From Pelargonium nanum (taxonomy: Eukaryota; Streptophyta; Magnoliopsida; Geraniales; Geraniaceae): 28,387 nt of DNA. The notes beneath the pieces were generated by a model, which worked only from the letters and a program-made list of their open reading frames with translations, did not search any database and had not been told where the DNA came from. The position numbers and the translations under genes were made by a program. Below, one piece after another: positions 1-9,807 of the stretch (position 1 is its first letter; the number at the start of each line of letters is the position of its first letter). The stretch covers positions 1-28,387 of the forward strand of contig JAYMTF010000913.1 of assembly GCA_036897485.1 (NCBI GenBank), in the 5' to 3' direction.

Positions 1-199
1 CCACGTGTCACTTTTCTATTGGCTTCGAGACTTATGATTTTTCGGGTAGCATCACATATTTTTCGTCACAGACAAACATTTGGACGGAAATTTTTGTTAC
101 AATCATTTGTGACAACCCAAAAAATGACATAAATATTCTGTCACAAATTACATTTTGTGATAAAAAATTTCGTCACAGATCGCGATTGTTTTTGTAGTG
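1..199 (-). mobile_element. Terminal part of a CACTA (En/Spm-type) DNA transposon
   Basis: Read on the minus strand, the segment begins at 199 with CACTACAAAAACAATCGCG, the classic CACTA terminus. Behind it are repeated subterminal motifs related to TTTGTGAC / TTTCGTCAC (near 61, 108, 137, 156 and 172, in both orientations), as expected for transposase-binding subterminal repeats of this superfamily. The rest of the element lies left of the window, so neither the second terminus nor the 3-bp target duplication can be checked. No transposase coding sequence is visible. It could be a full element or a small deletion derivative. Confidence 0.72.
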
Positions 200-202
200 A
201 AA

Positions 203-1785
203 AATGACGTCATTCAACCTAATTTAAACAAAAGGAAGAGACGCATAAATAACATTGAGAGTAGATGAACGCAAAAAGGATAAAAAAAGGCAAAAGATTG
301 ACAACCGAAATGAGCTACCCATAATAATTTGAGTTTTCACTACTAAAAAGTCAACATTGCTAGTAGGATTGAAATTTCATTTGCACCGTAACTAATTTAC
401 TTTATATTTTTTTCAAGTGGTACACATTATCACCCACTTCAACAATTATAACTCATAAAGTAAGAATATAATTGGAACATAAGTTAATTCTCTCTCTCAA
501 CTTCTCATGGCATTATTTGAAAAAAATTAGCTTCTTGAAACTTCGTAATCATCATATAAGTCAATCAAAAGTCAGGTGAAAACAAACAATATGCTACATT
601 TGCTTATACATTAATTTTTTATGTATTAAAGTCTTGTTAGGTAACACTTTAATACATAACATATTTCGAAGCTATGTGCCATGAAAAGAAGTTCAACTTC
701 AAAAACTGTCGGCACAACGTACACAATGTGTAGTCAAAAGAAATTGGCCAGGAGGTGGATTTGGAGCACATTTTGTAATTTTTCTACAGGAAAACAAATA
801 AAATATCTCTTTTTTTTTCACTGTGTAGATAAGATCATTGGTGGGAGAGTTTGTACAAGATCCACAGACCACAGCAACCCCACAATAACTAAAATAAAAT
901 AAAGTCTTAATTTAGTGCAAGTTGTACACACTCCTCATGATTCATGCATATACTGGTCGGTCCACTAAAAATATTGTCTTATATTTCAACTAGGTTTTGA
1001 AAAAAATTGCCATATACCAACCATTATTGTTTGACTTTTTTTAGTTTGTTTGATCTTCATCTTCTTCCTCCGGATCAACCTTCCACAATGGTCATACAAG
1101 GCTCAAGATTTGGCTTCATTTCTTGGAACCAAAGTAGCAAAAAGCTTAAAGAAGAAGAAGAAGAAGAAGAAATGGTGAATCCAAATGCAAGAGCTAGCAT
1201 TGACATTGTCTATATCCATCTCCATCCAGGTTTCTTTCTGAACTTTATTTTCTCTTGCCTTCACATTCCTTCTTCTTTTCTATCAAAGCACTACAAGATC
1301 TGTTGGATCTTATAATGTGTAAATCTTGCAACTACAAGCAGCCCGAAAGGCCACTAAAAGTCCGTTGCGCAAGAGTAGTAGAGGCTTAGTATAATAACTA
1401 TAAAGTCGTTGGTTCTGATTCTGATGATTTGGTAAGTTAGCGAAGGCCGAACCAATATCCAAAATTTCTAGAGCTAGAAGAAAAGTACACCCCTTTCGAG
1501 GTCTTCACCATCTCTCCTCAAATTAGCTCACCACAACTTGATAAGCTGTATTAACTGACACGTGACGTTTGTGCACTTGTTTCTTTCTGCATTAAGGAAA
1601 TTTACAAGAGAATCATGAAAACCATTTGAGTCAAAACCCAAACCAAACATGATAGGGCAAGGCATGTGTAGTGGCATGTTTTGCTTATTTCTATCACCCA
1701 TGATGGATGCAATGCCTTGGAGAGTTGCTAGCCCAACAATCATAAGGAGTGACCAATATTTGGGATAGTGTGCTACACCTCTCAA
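203..1785. other. Intergenic DNA with no supportable gene
   Basis: AT-rich sequence with only short ORFs that lack recognisable domains. It contains a GAA microsatellite at about 1149-1171. A CACTACTAAAAA stretch near 339 resembles a CACTA start but has no partner. A minus-strand ORF of 85 codons (1528-1785) has no family resemblance I can name and no flanking gene structure, so it is not called. Confidence 0.5.
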
Positions 1786-1789
1786 GGTA

Positions 1790-1879
1790 GGCCCATTTGT
1801 TTAGTGGGCTGGTAGTTGGGCTTCTATTGGGCTGGGTTTGAGAATCTTAATGGGCTGAGCCCAACTGATTGAAGGCCCA
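1790..1879. promoter_or_regulatory. Cluster of seven TGGGCY (site II) motifs
   Basis: TGGGCC/TGGGCT or its complement occurs at about 1790, 1805, 1817, 1828, 1851, 1858 and 1874, seven times in 90 bp. In plants, site II motifs are TCP-factor binding sites common in promoters of ribosomal-protein and mitochondrial-protein genes. The cluster lies roughly 400 bp upstream of the probable first exon of the plus-strand gene at 2762, so it may belong to that promoter. That link is inferred from position and density. Confidence 0.5.
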
Positions 1880-2017
1880 AAGAGAAAGCAAGTAAGGTTG
1901 ATGCCTAGAGCACCAAAAAAAAGTAAAGTTGGTAATTGTCCTATTCTACTCTTCTATTCTACCAAAAGAAGAAAGTTTATAACATTTACATCTTTAGAAA
2001 GATAAAAATAGTATTAG

Positions 2018-2075
2018 TTAATTAATTAATTAATTTTTTTGAACAAAATTAATTAATTAATTAATTAATTAATTA
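2018..2075. repeat. (TTAA)n microsatellite in two tracts
   Basis: Two runs of the self-complementary TTAA unit, about 2018-2034 and 2048-2075, are separated by a short interruption. The tract can fold on itself and is probably length-polymorphic. Confidence 0.85.
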
Positions 2076-2204
2076 AAATAAAATTAGAAAAAAAGTTTGG
2101 GAAAAGAAGAAGAAAAGCTTGGGATTGTTTCCTTTGGGTATGGTGTTTGGGATTAGAGACATGTAATAGGAACCAACTTCACAATTTCATAATAGGTCGA
2201 ACCG

Positions 2205-2342
2205 CGTAAAAATGCTCTCTTTCTCTCTCTCCTCCCCTTCGCCACTTTCTTGATCAAAATTTTTTCTAGGGTTTCTTTCTTGATCAAAACATACTCTCTC
2301 GCTCTCTCGCCCGGTTCGACACGCTCATCAATTTTTGGCTTC
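2205..2342 (+). other. Probable 5'-UTR exon of the gene at 2762
   Basis: A pyrimidine-rich stretch (CTCTCT runs at 2214-2240 and 2291-2310) typical of plant 5' leaders ends at a perfect plant donor, GTAAGT at 2343. The matching acceptor is the AAACAG just before the start codon at 2762, giving a 5'-UTR intron of about 419 bp. The exon start is only approximate; no clear TATA box was found. Transcript data would decide. Confidence 0.5.
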
Positions 2343-2761
2343 GTAAGTTCTTAGATCTTGACTGCAAATCATACATGCACATTTTCTCAACTCTCTTATT
2401 GTTTCATAGGAACGGACGTAGAATTTTTTTATTTCTAGAGCAAAATTGAAGAATAAATATTTAATCCAACTATTTTTGTAAAAAATCAAAATTCTTGTGG
2501 GAGCATATTGAAAAAACAAAATCATCAAATAATACACCATAGAGGGTTAATATGATTTTATTTAATTAAATATAAGATTGTTTATGAAACTTCACTTTTT
2601 GTGGAGGCGGCTAATTGTGAACTTGCTGCCTTCATCTCTAGTTTCGCATCATTAACTATATTTAGATCAACGTTTGTGCATTTATTTGTACATTCGAACT
2701 TTTTATTTCATTTTGAGAATGAAATTTGATTGAATTTTTGTGTATGCGCGCGTTGAAACAG

Positions 2762-4358
2762 ATGGGGAATTTGACTTCTAAGATTTCAAATGTTACACAA
2801 TCCACCACTTTAACTATGGAAACTATGGATCAGTTCGGCACAATTCGAAAAACAAGAAGGATTGAGCCTGGAAAGCATATTTACCTTCCTTACAGGGATG
2901 GTATAGTATCCTACAATCCCGACATTCGAATTTCCTACAAAATATTTCCGGAAAACATGGATAGGAGTGTGGGAGAAACCTTTTATCCAATTCAGGTGTT
3001 TGATCATTCCGAGATCAAAGTATCCTACGATATCGAAACTGGAGATAAGGTTGTTCTTGCATATGAGCCGCCCGGAGAATTCTTGCATCGGATGAGGTAC
3101 TTATATATGTTTTTGTTATCTCTTTGTACACTATATTTATTTATAGAAATGGTTTAAACACGTGTTTAAATTCATGTCAAATGATATGTCTCACACACAA
3201 TTGTACGCATGTAATTATTGGTATTAATATAGAGTGGACAGTTCGTGTCTTTAGACTTGACACAACACAAATACGACATTATAACAAGTGTATTTAAACT
3301 CAATAGTTTTATAATTGTGCCGTGTCAATTTGTATCATTTCAGCATATGTAATTAAGTAGGTATTTAAAGACATTGATAGTCTAGTTTTCAATGTTTACT
3401 AGACATTTTTAGTTTCCACATATGCTTAATTATTTGTATACGATTCGTTTCATATTTAGTCTACAATATTGTTTCTCGAAACTTTGTGCGATTACATTTG
3501 CTCACATAGAATTTTGCAAAATTAATTTAGTAGTTGTTGTAGTATGTTCATAGTCATTAGTCATAATGTTTGCCTTTGGTTTATTTGACTACCTAGAAAT
3601 CAGATTGGTTTCAATAATTTGTATAAGACTCAACATTAACTTTTTCAAAGATTTGCAGCTTATCTTTCTCTTGCTTCCCTCCTGCCTTCTTCTGAAAGAG
3701 TGATCTTTCAAAATTTATTAGTCTTCTAGGGCTTGGTTCAATGATGAATCTCCATGTAGGATATTGTGGGTTCAACTCCCGTTGAGTCGAGTGAGGTGAG
3801 ATTTTGAGTTAAAGGGGAGAGCTACCCCCTGTTGTGTAGCTCAACCGATCAAAAAATAAAATTTATTATAAAACCATTTATACACCTTTGTATATATATA
3901 TATAACACTATTGCTCTTGAAATGACTCTAACATGAAATCTCATGTAAGTAATTTGAGTGTTATACCACACATATTGAACTTGAACGTAGAGACTATAAC
4001 ATATCTGCTTCACTTTCATCACTCTTGAGCGAATGTTCACTTTTTGCGACAATGAATATGTTACTAAAAACTATCTTTTCTGTGACTAACACATCTAACA
4101 CCAAAGGTAGTCTTTCTGGGACGGTTAGATCCGTCTTTTAAGACAATCTTTTCTACGACGACTAAACCATTCTATGATGGAAACAAAAGCATTCACTGAA
4201 AGTGAGTTTTCTTGCGGTGATGTCAACATTGTAGTGAAGTTTGACTTGCACTTCTATAAGTTGTTTATTCATTTGTAATGTTTTTCCTGTAATCCTTTTT
4301 CCTCTAAGCTTTTGTTGTTGTTGTTTTCTGGAGCAGGATGAGGATTGTGTTTAGATAA
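2762..4358 (+). CDS. Unrecognised 118-aa protein with N-myristoylation signal
   Basis: Two coding exons are proposed: 2762-3096 (donor GAG|GTACTT) and 4337-4358 (acceptor GGAGCAG), joined in phase 2. The product is 118 aa, ending in MRMRIVFR. The start follows an AAACAG acceptor, so the upstream in-frame ATG at 2726 would fall in the 5'-UTR intron. The N-terminus MGNLTSK fits the N-myristoylation pattern (Gly2, Ser6, Lys7), suggesting membrane attachment. Residues 25-110 are rich in beta-type and aromatic residues (HIYLPYRDG, RISYKIFPE, IKVSYDIE) and may form a small compact domain. No transmembrane segment, signal peptide or catalytic motif is visible and I do not recognise the family. The 1240-bp intron contains a SINE and a CACTA remnant. 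If the small last exon is wrong, the reading frame runs 32 codons into the intron to a stop at 3157. Confidence 0.6.
3721..3857 (+). mobile_element. tRNA-derived SINE with perfect target duplication
   Basis: The 137-bp body is bounded by exact 11-bp direct repeats AAAATTTATTA at 3710-3720 and 3858-3868. It has an A-box-like GGCTTGGTTCAATGATGA near 3731 and a strong RNA polymerase III B box, GGGTTCAACTCCC, near 3769, the spacing of tRNA-derived SINEs. It ends in an A-rich tail (GATCAAAAAAT). It lies in the second intron of the unrecognised gene at 2762, in the same orientation. The intact target duplication suggests a fairly young insertion. Confidence 0.82.
4054..4219 (-). mobile_element. Degraded CACTA-type terminus
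   Basis: On the minus strand from 4219 the sequence reads CACCGCAAGAAAAC, one base off the common plant CACTA terminus CACTGCAAGAAAA. Three diverged copies of a motif like GTCNYAGAAAGA follow within 150 bp (GTCGTAGAAAAGA, GTCCCAGAAAGAC, GTCACAGAAAAGA), resembling subterminal repeats. No opposite end is evident. It sits inside the intron of the gene at 2762, about 120 bp from the last exon. Confidence 0.45.
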
Positions 4359-4439
4359 AGATTTCTTATTGATAAATTACTATTTCAAATAGTAAGCTAT
4401 CATGAGAATGAAGACTTCTCTATTGCAATTTGATTACTA

Positions 4440-7400
4440 TCTCTTCTTGATTATTTATGAACTCTAATTAGGCACATTAGTTGAGGTTATAATTTAATAT
4501 TTGGTTAAGTTTTTATTTTATTTTATTGTTATTATTATTATTTTTTTTCTGATTACCTATTTTCTTATCTCAATGTTTCTTTCTATAAAGGTAGAGAATC
4601 TCCTCTCCCTCCTAAATAATATTTGTAAATCAATAATCTTTTCAATTCATGTACTATTAATTTCAATTGATTTCAATGCAAAAAAAGTGGTTTTATACTT
4701 CGGTTTGATATAAATGTTTATTCAATTTTCCTCAGTATTTCTCGATGGTTGAAGGACTTGTTCTTTGGTTAGGGTTCAAGGCTAGCTAGCTAAGGTAATT
4801 TTCTCTTCTATTCATAGTATAAATAAGTTGGAGATTTTTCATTTTCACTTATTGTTTTCATTTGCATATTATATTTTATGTATAATTGTTTTAATGTGGA
4901 ATGCTTGTTTTTTTTCATTTAGAGTAGTGTGGATAGATGGTTTGTCACAAAATGTATAATGGTTTTATGATATAATATGGCAATAAGGAGAAGAAATTTA
5001 AGTTCCGTTTATCCGGCACAAAATCTTATTCAACATTTGATGTCAACTCATGATTGAGTGATAAAATATAATATAATGTTATTACTACAAGTATGCGTTC
5101 TCGCAAATTAGATTTTAAATCAATTAGGAGATTGAGTTTTTTTCAATATTGAATATGATTTACAGATGATATTTTTACTCAAACCTAGCTATTATAAAGT
5201 TATCAAATCAGAATGGATACATACATTATAAATATATTAGTCCACTGCATGAAATATTTGCTTTCTTTGTATGTTGTTAAAATATTCTTTTTTCTTATTT
5301 TGAAACTATTTAGGATTGTACTTTGGATAAAGCTTTAACCTAATAAACTCTATACAATATGAGTTATGATTATATGCTTGAGGCTACATATATGTCATGA
5401 ACTTCCACCAACTTAGCTGCAGATAACATTGCATGAAAATTTGAAATAAATTCATCAAAACAAATATATAGAAAGGAAAAAAAAAACATAAATCTTAGGG
5501 AGGTTGATCCAAAATCTTCATGATCAATATGGTGCTTACCACTTGGATATGTGACTTTGTCCCATTTGTCTTCTAGAAATTGATTTCATGGGTTTGTTTA
5601 GAATAATGTACACTTCATGAAGATTATATGAAGCAAATGACTTTGCTCTATTTATAGAACATTGTGAACCAACCTAGGAGACTTGAGTGTTAAGGTTGAT
5701 GACATGAAATCCATTATGGGAATACACATATAAAATAAAATGTTTTCTTTCAACCTGAATAGTCAAATACCTTTTCTTCATAGCTAAGTTTTTTTTATGT
5801 TATATGTATTATTTTTTTATCATTTTTCTCTCAAATATAAGTATTGTATTCTTAAATTTTTGTATGTTCTTTTGACATAAGTTAGTGTGACATATATTAT
5901 TAATAATATTTTTTAATAATAATTAGTGGGTAAAATTGTTATGCACTTTCTCTGAACTGGGTTATTCTTACTTTTAACATGATTTTAACTACAAACACTT
6001 AGTAGGACAAGTGGTTGATTAATTACACTTGATTTCTTGAAGTTTTAGTTTAGAGTCTCGGTATTAGTACGCTTGCTGATAAAAAAACATGATATTAACC
6101 GCATGAAAATGACATTGCATCTTGTGACAATTTGGACGAAGTATCAGGTATATTAGAAACATGATTGGAATTAAAACTAAAGAATTGCAAATTATAGATA
6201 TTATTCAAGTGCTGCAGATATCAAACTTTTTCTGCAGAAAACTTTCTTGGGTTCTCTTATTAATTTGCACATATAATAACAGTACCTGATCAAGATTTTG
6301 ATTTATGTTCTTCCATTTATGCAGGAGGTTGAGCCCATGGAAAGCACTAGCTAGCATATTGAACAAGAAAGCATATACCCATTGTTTCTCTTATCTATTA
6401 TATACATTAAAATTAAGTACTTAATGACTTGGGTTTTGCTTTTTCAATATTTAGCATATTTTGATGCATCATGCTACTTGGATTGTGGATTAATTAAGTC
6501 ATGAACTGCTTGATGACTTGATGAACATGATTTGTGTTGCTATTTTGTGATATTTTAGACTGGCTTGATTATCCTTGTTTTTGTTTTCAATTTCTTAAAA
6601 TTTGTTACTTGATAATTTATAAGAACCTTTTAGAGGATGCATGCTTGATAAGAATGATAGTTTTTTTTTATTTGGTTTTTTTTTTTTTTTTGATAAGCAA
6701 TGGGACAAGCAGGCTTGCAAGGCCCGTGTTTCTCACCCCCTAGTGGAGTCGTCACCCTATTTTATTTGGGTTAGTGATCAAGTACTAAAGCAACATCTTG
6801 ATTTGGGATTAAGAAAATGACACGATTGTTGTTCTACTTGACTACGTGTTAGGGTAAATATGTTGACTCAGTCTTAAGTTATGAAAGTCCTTTGGTCCGG
6901 AATCTAGGAGCTGAAACCCTGAGTTCTAAGTCTTTGGAGTTGGTACACGAGGAACACTTTGTTAGATTAATTTGCGCGTGTATCTAAAAGTACCGTCTTG
7001 AGTATGAGATTAGAATCTCTATCATGAGGGTATCAAGTATTATCAATTTAGAAAGAGATTTGTGAGAGAAACCAGAGTAGAGTAAGAATGTTAAGAATGA
7101 AATTCTTTTTTCTCTTTCCAAGGGAATTAAATTATATTTATGCTTGCACGCAAAATGATGTCTTGATTAGTGAAGACGTTGTACCCGTAACAAGTTCTTG
7201 CCGTATCGCTCAGGGCAAGGGTGGTCCAACATTTTGTGTAACCTAAAGCGAGCTTTCAGACGAGACTTTTAAAAATATTTAAATTCAGTTTTCCTTTTCG
7301 ATTTATATAGCTAAATTCATATTTTTGAGTTAATATTGATAGATAGATAATCAAATTATCTACATTTTGATAATATTGTAGTATAAATAGAAAAACTAAC

Positions 7401-7996
7401 TCATCAAACGATCAAAGTAAATTATATTTGATACAAATCGATAACACATTCGAGTGGCGCATGCATTAGCTTGATCGTCGAATTCTGTGTTATAATTCTT
7501 TCTATTTTTCTTAATTTTTCATTTAAATTTTTTTTGAACGAAAAATAATTTTTTTAAAATTTAAATTTTAGTCGATACAATCAATCTGGTCCGATTTTGA
7601 TCAAGAACATTTACGATTAATCTGACATGATTCTTGGAATAGCTCTGAACGATCCCATTTTTAGTCCACTTCACGTAGAAAATTCGTTCTCGGTCTTATC
7701 CGGTCCGATCTTGGACCAATCCGCCTCCATATTTTCATAGCCAACAACAAATAAGATTGCTTTCTTGATAATTATATTGCTCCAGAAACTGATAATGAGT
7801 CAATGGTTTATGTTGAGTAGTTGACGTTTGAGTTTTGACGTTGACGTTGATTCTTAACATGCAAGAAATTGAAACTTGGGTGGGAAGAAAAAGAATATTT
7901 AAATTTAATATTTTAACTACTTTAAAACAAAAATTAATATTTTAACTTAGCAATTTAAATGGGCCTGAATATCGGCCCATGGGTTATTCAATATAC
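4440..7996. other. Gene-free AT-rich region
   Basis: No ORF with plausible protein character is found. Weak exon-like pieces (acceptor CCTCAG near 4735 with a donor AAG|GTAATT near 4794; acceptor TATGCAG near 6325) could be untranslated exons of the upstream gene, but nothing codes. A T-rich tract at about 6677-6691 followed by GATAAGCAA resembles, in complement, the tail of the SINE at 11668. The stretch 6690-7740 has the look of decayed retroelement sequence without diagnostic ends. Confidence 0.45.
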
Positions 7997-8004
7997 CTCC
8001 CAAC

Positions 8005-8556
8005 TAGGGGTGTTTATAAGCGGTTTATCTGCCCATTTATGGAGATAGGCAACCGAATCTGCTCGTTACAGGTTGAAGTTTTGCAACCCATTTATAAACC
8101 ACACAATATTAACATATTTTTGAACGGTTTGTGAAATGTGGGTTGCGGACGGTTAGATGGGTAACCTTGGTCTAAACTTAATTAAAACTTGAATAAAATT
8201 GTAATTTTTACTAATGGAGTTTTAAAAAAATACAAATCATTAGAGTAAAATAATCCAAAACTAACTTATGCCCCCCCAAAAAAAAACATTTAGAATGGAC
8301 CACTTAACTTAGAAAAATAAGTTAGTCAAGTAATCCAAACTTAATAGTGTCTCTTATGGTTTTAACTGGGCGGGATGACGGGTTACCAAGCCCATTGATT
8401 GGTTTTAGTGAACTCATGACTTATCCTTTGGACATACGAGTTGGGTTAGGCTAGACCATGGAGTGAACGGTTTAAATTTCAGCAATTTTGTAACGATGCG
8501 AGTATTATTTGAATTGACGGCTTGACAGATTATTGATTTTTTTCTTAACACCTCTA
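8005..8556. mobile_element. Complete hAT-type MITE, 552 bp
   Basis: The ends are TAGGGGTGTT and AACACCTCTA, a 10-bp terminal inverted repeat with one mismatch. They are flanked by an exact 8-bp duplication, CTCCCAAC, at 7997-8004 and 8557-8564. Eight-base target duplications with T/CAGGGGTG-like ends are diagnostic of the hAT superfamily. The interior is non-coding and contains GGTTTAT / GGGTTGCGGACGG-type stretches common in eudicot members. It lies about 370 bp upstream of the start codon of the membrane-protein gene at 8931. Confidence 0.85.
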
Positions 8557-8854
8557 CTCCCAACTTCTATCTGGCCCAATGTGGCTAAGATCTTATCATT
8601 GGAAATCATCTATGCCTATGAGACAAAAAAAAAAAAAAATCTAAATCATGTTATTTTTTTAAGATATAAGTCTAAAAAAAATTAAATAATGTTTCTTTTT
8701 ATTTTTTTATTTTTTACATTTTCCTGTTTATATATTTAGTATTAAGTTATTAGTTGCAACTAGAAAGAAAAGGGAAATTGCAATACAATTTATATCCATT
8801 TCATTATAGATTGCTTTCAAGTGCAATATAACTTGCTCACAAAGACAACTCATT

Positions 8855-8870
8855 GTGTATATATATACAC
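8855..8870. promoter_or_regulatory. Palindromic TATA region for the gene at 8931
   Basis: GTGTATATATATACAC is a perfect 16-bp palindrome containing a TATA box 60-75 bp before the start codon at 8931, a normal distance for a plant core promoter. Being symmetrical, it gives no direction by itself; direction is inferred from the downstream ORF. Confidence 0.5.
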
Positions 8871-8930
8871 ACATAGTTGCACCAAAAAATATTGTAGTGT
8901 CCATCCTTGTTGCAGAAGATTGAGACAACT

Positions 8931-9449
8931 ATGGAAGCTACAACTACAAGGGTACTTGAGCAACAACAAAAGAACCATAGTCATGAACTCAAATATATAC
9001 ACCAAAAATTGGAGGAGAAGCTCCAATATTATGAATCCAAGTCCCTTGGTGAAACAATCTCCTACTTATTTTTTCAAGGAATCATTATTCTATCCATCCC
9101 TACCATCCCATGCCATCTTTGGTGGATACCTTTCATGCTCTCTCTCCTTCCTTCCATCCTTTTCGGGCTAACGTTTACGCGCACAATTCTCAACTGCGTC
9201 CGCACTCAAGTCGAGCTTGACTTCAACGTAATAAAGCTTGAAATGACTCGTATGCAAATCTCCATGGTCAATATGGGATCTAACGGTTCTAGATCGGCTA
9301 ATGATGACGTGACGATAAAACACGATAAGTTTATGGTATATAAATTATACGCGTATATGTATTTCAAATTGTTTTCCTTGCTTGCCTTTACTCTTGTTGT
9401 ACTTTTGGCTTGTCGACTCATTGCGTGTGACAAAAGAAATTTGGCATAA
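8931..9449 (+). CDS. Unrecognised 172-aa membrane protein with N-terminal coiled coil
   Basis: A single-exon ORF. The in-frame ATG at 8931 (product begins MEATTTRVLEQQQ) was chosen over 8907 because it gives a compact N-terminus and lies a normal distance after the TATA region. Residues 5-40 are charged and helix-like with coiled-coil spacing (LEQQQKNHSHELKYIHQKLEEKL). Residues about 44-88 form two closely spaced hydrophobic segments split by IPCHLWWIP, suggesting a membrane hairpin. A polar stretch follows (about 90-140, with NGSRSANDD), then a third hydrophobic segment near 148-165 (FSLLAFTLVVLLACRLIAC) and a short charged tail. The consistent membrane pattern and a promoter support a real gene, but I do not recognise the family. 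It converges on the LEA-like gene, with 358 bp between stop codons. Confidence 0.68.
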   Translation: MEATTTRVLEQQQKNHSHELKYIHQKLEEKLQYYESKSLGETISYLFFQGIIILSIPTIPCHLWWIPFMLSLLPSILFGLTFTRTILNCVRTQVELDFNVIKLEMTRMQISMVNMGSNGSRSANDDVTIKHDKFMVYKLYAYMYFKLFSLLAFTLVVLLACRLIACDKRNLA

Positions 9450-9704
9450 GTTAATAGAATTTAGAATTTTAAGTGAACATGTTACGCTGTCTATTGTAAT
9501 AGTTAGATTTGATCGATCAGCTTAATAGTTACATCAAGTTTGATTCTCTTATCAATCAGATATCAACATCATAAGTTTTTCAATTGAACGGCTTAGCGAG
9601 CAAAAATGAATATACATACTTATTTCTTGATTTTCTTTAATTTTCTTAATTTATATAAAGACAATCTTGATTTCAATTTGTAAGGGTGAAACAATCATAC
9701 ATTT

Positions 9705-9726
9705 TATAAATAATATATTATTTATA
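9705..9726. repeat. 22-bp perfect AT palindrome between convergent genes
   Basis: The half-sequence TATAAATAATA is followed directly by its reverse complement. It lies between the stop codons of the genes ending at 9449 (+) and 9808 (-), within the probable 3' UTR or polyadenylation zone of both. A symmetrical AT element here could serve 3'-end formation on both strands, but AT-rich palindromes also arise by chance. Confidence 0.45.
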
Positions 9727-9807
9727 TCATTGATCTTGATAGTTCACATAACAATCATATATATTGTGAATGTTGAGAAACAATAAGCTCCCAAATTCTG
9801 AAAATAT

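Noticed and set aside
339-360. CACTACTAAAAAG as the start of a second CACTA element
   Set aside because: No subterminal repeats and no matching opposite end were found; a single 12-bp match is weak.
681-1315. Plus-strand ORFs of 73 and 102 codons
   Set aside because: Low-complexity products, including a glutamate run from a GAA microsatellite; no promoter or splice structure and no recognisable family.
1528-1785. Minus-strand 85-codon ORF
   Set aside because: It looks protein-like in places, but no domain, promoter or exon partners were found, so it remains unsupported.
2810-3088. Minus-strand 92-codon ORF
   Set aside because: It is the shadow of the plus-strand gene at 2762.
4733-6400. 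Extra coding exons of the gene at 2762
   Set aside because: Possible splice signals exist, but joined frames give short AT-driven peptides; at best these are untranslated exons.
6534-6743. Plus-strand 69-codon ORF
   Set aside because: Driven by T-rich sequence giving Phe/Leu/Ile runs, crossing the poly-T tract near 6680.
8821-9171. Second plus-strand ORF overlapping the membrane-protein gene
   Set aside because: Out-of-frame overlap; the frame starting at 8931 has a coherent membrane-protein pattern.
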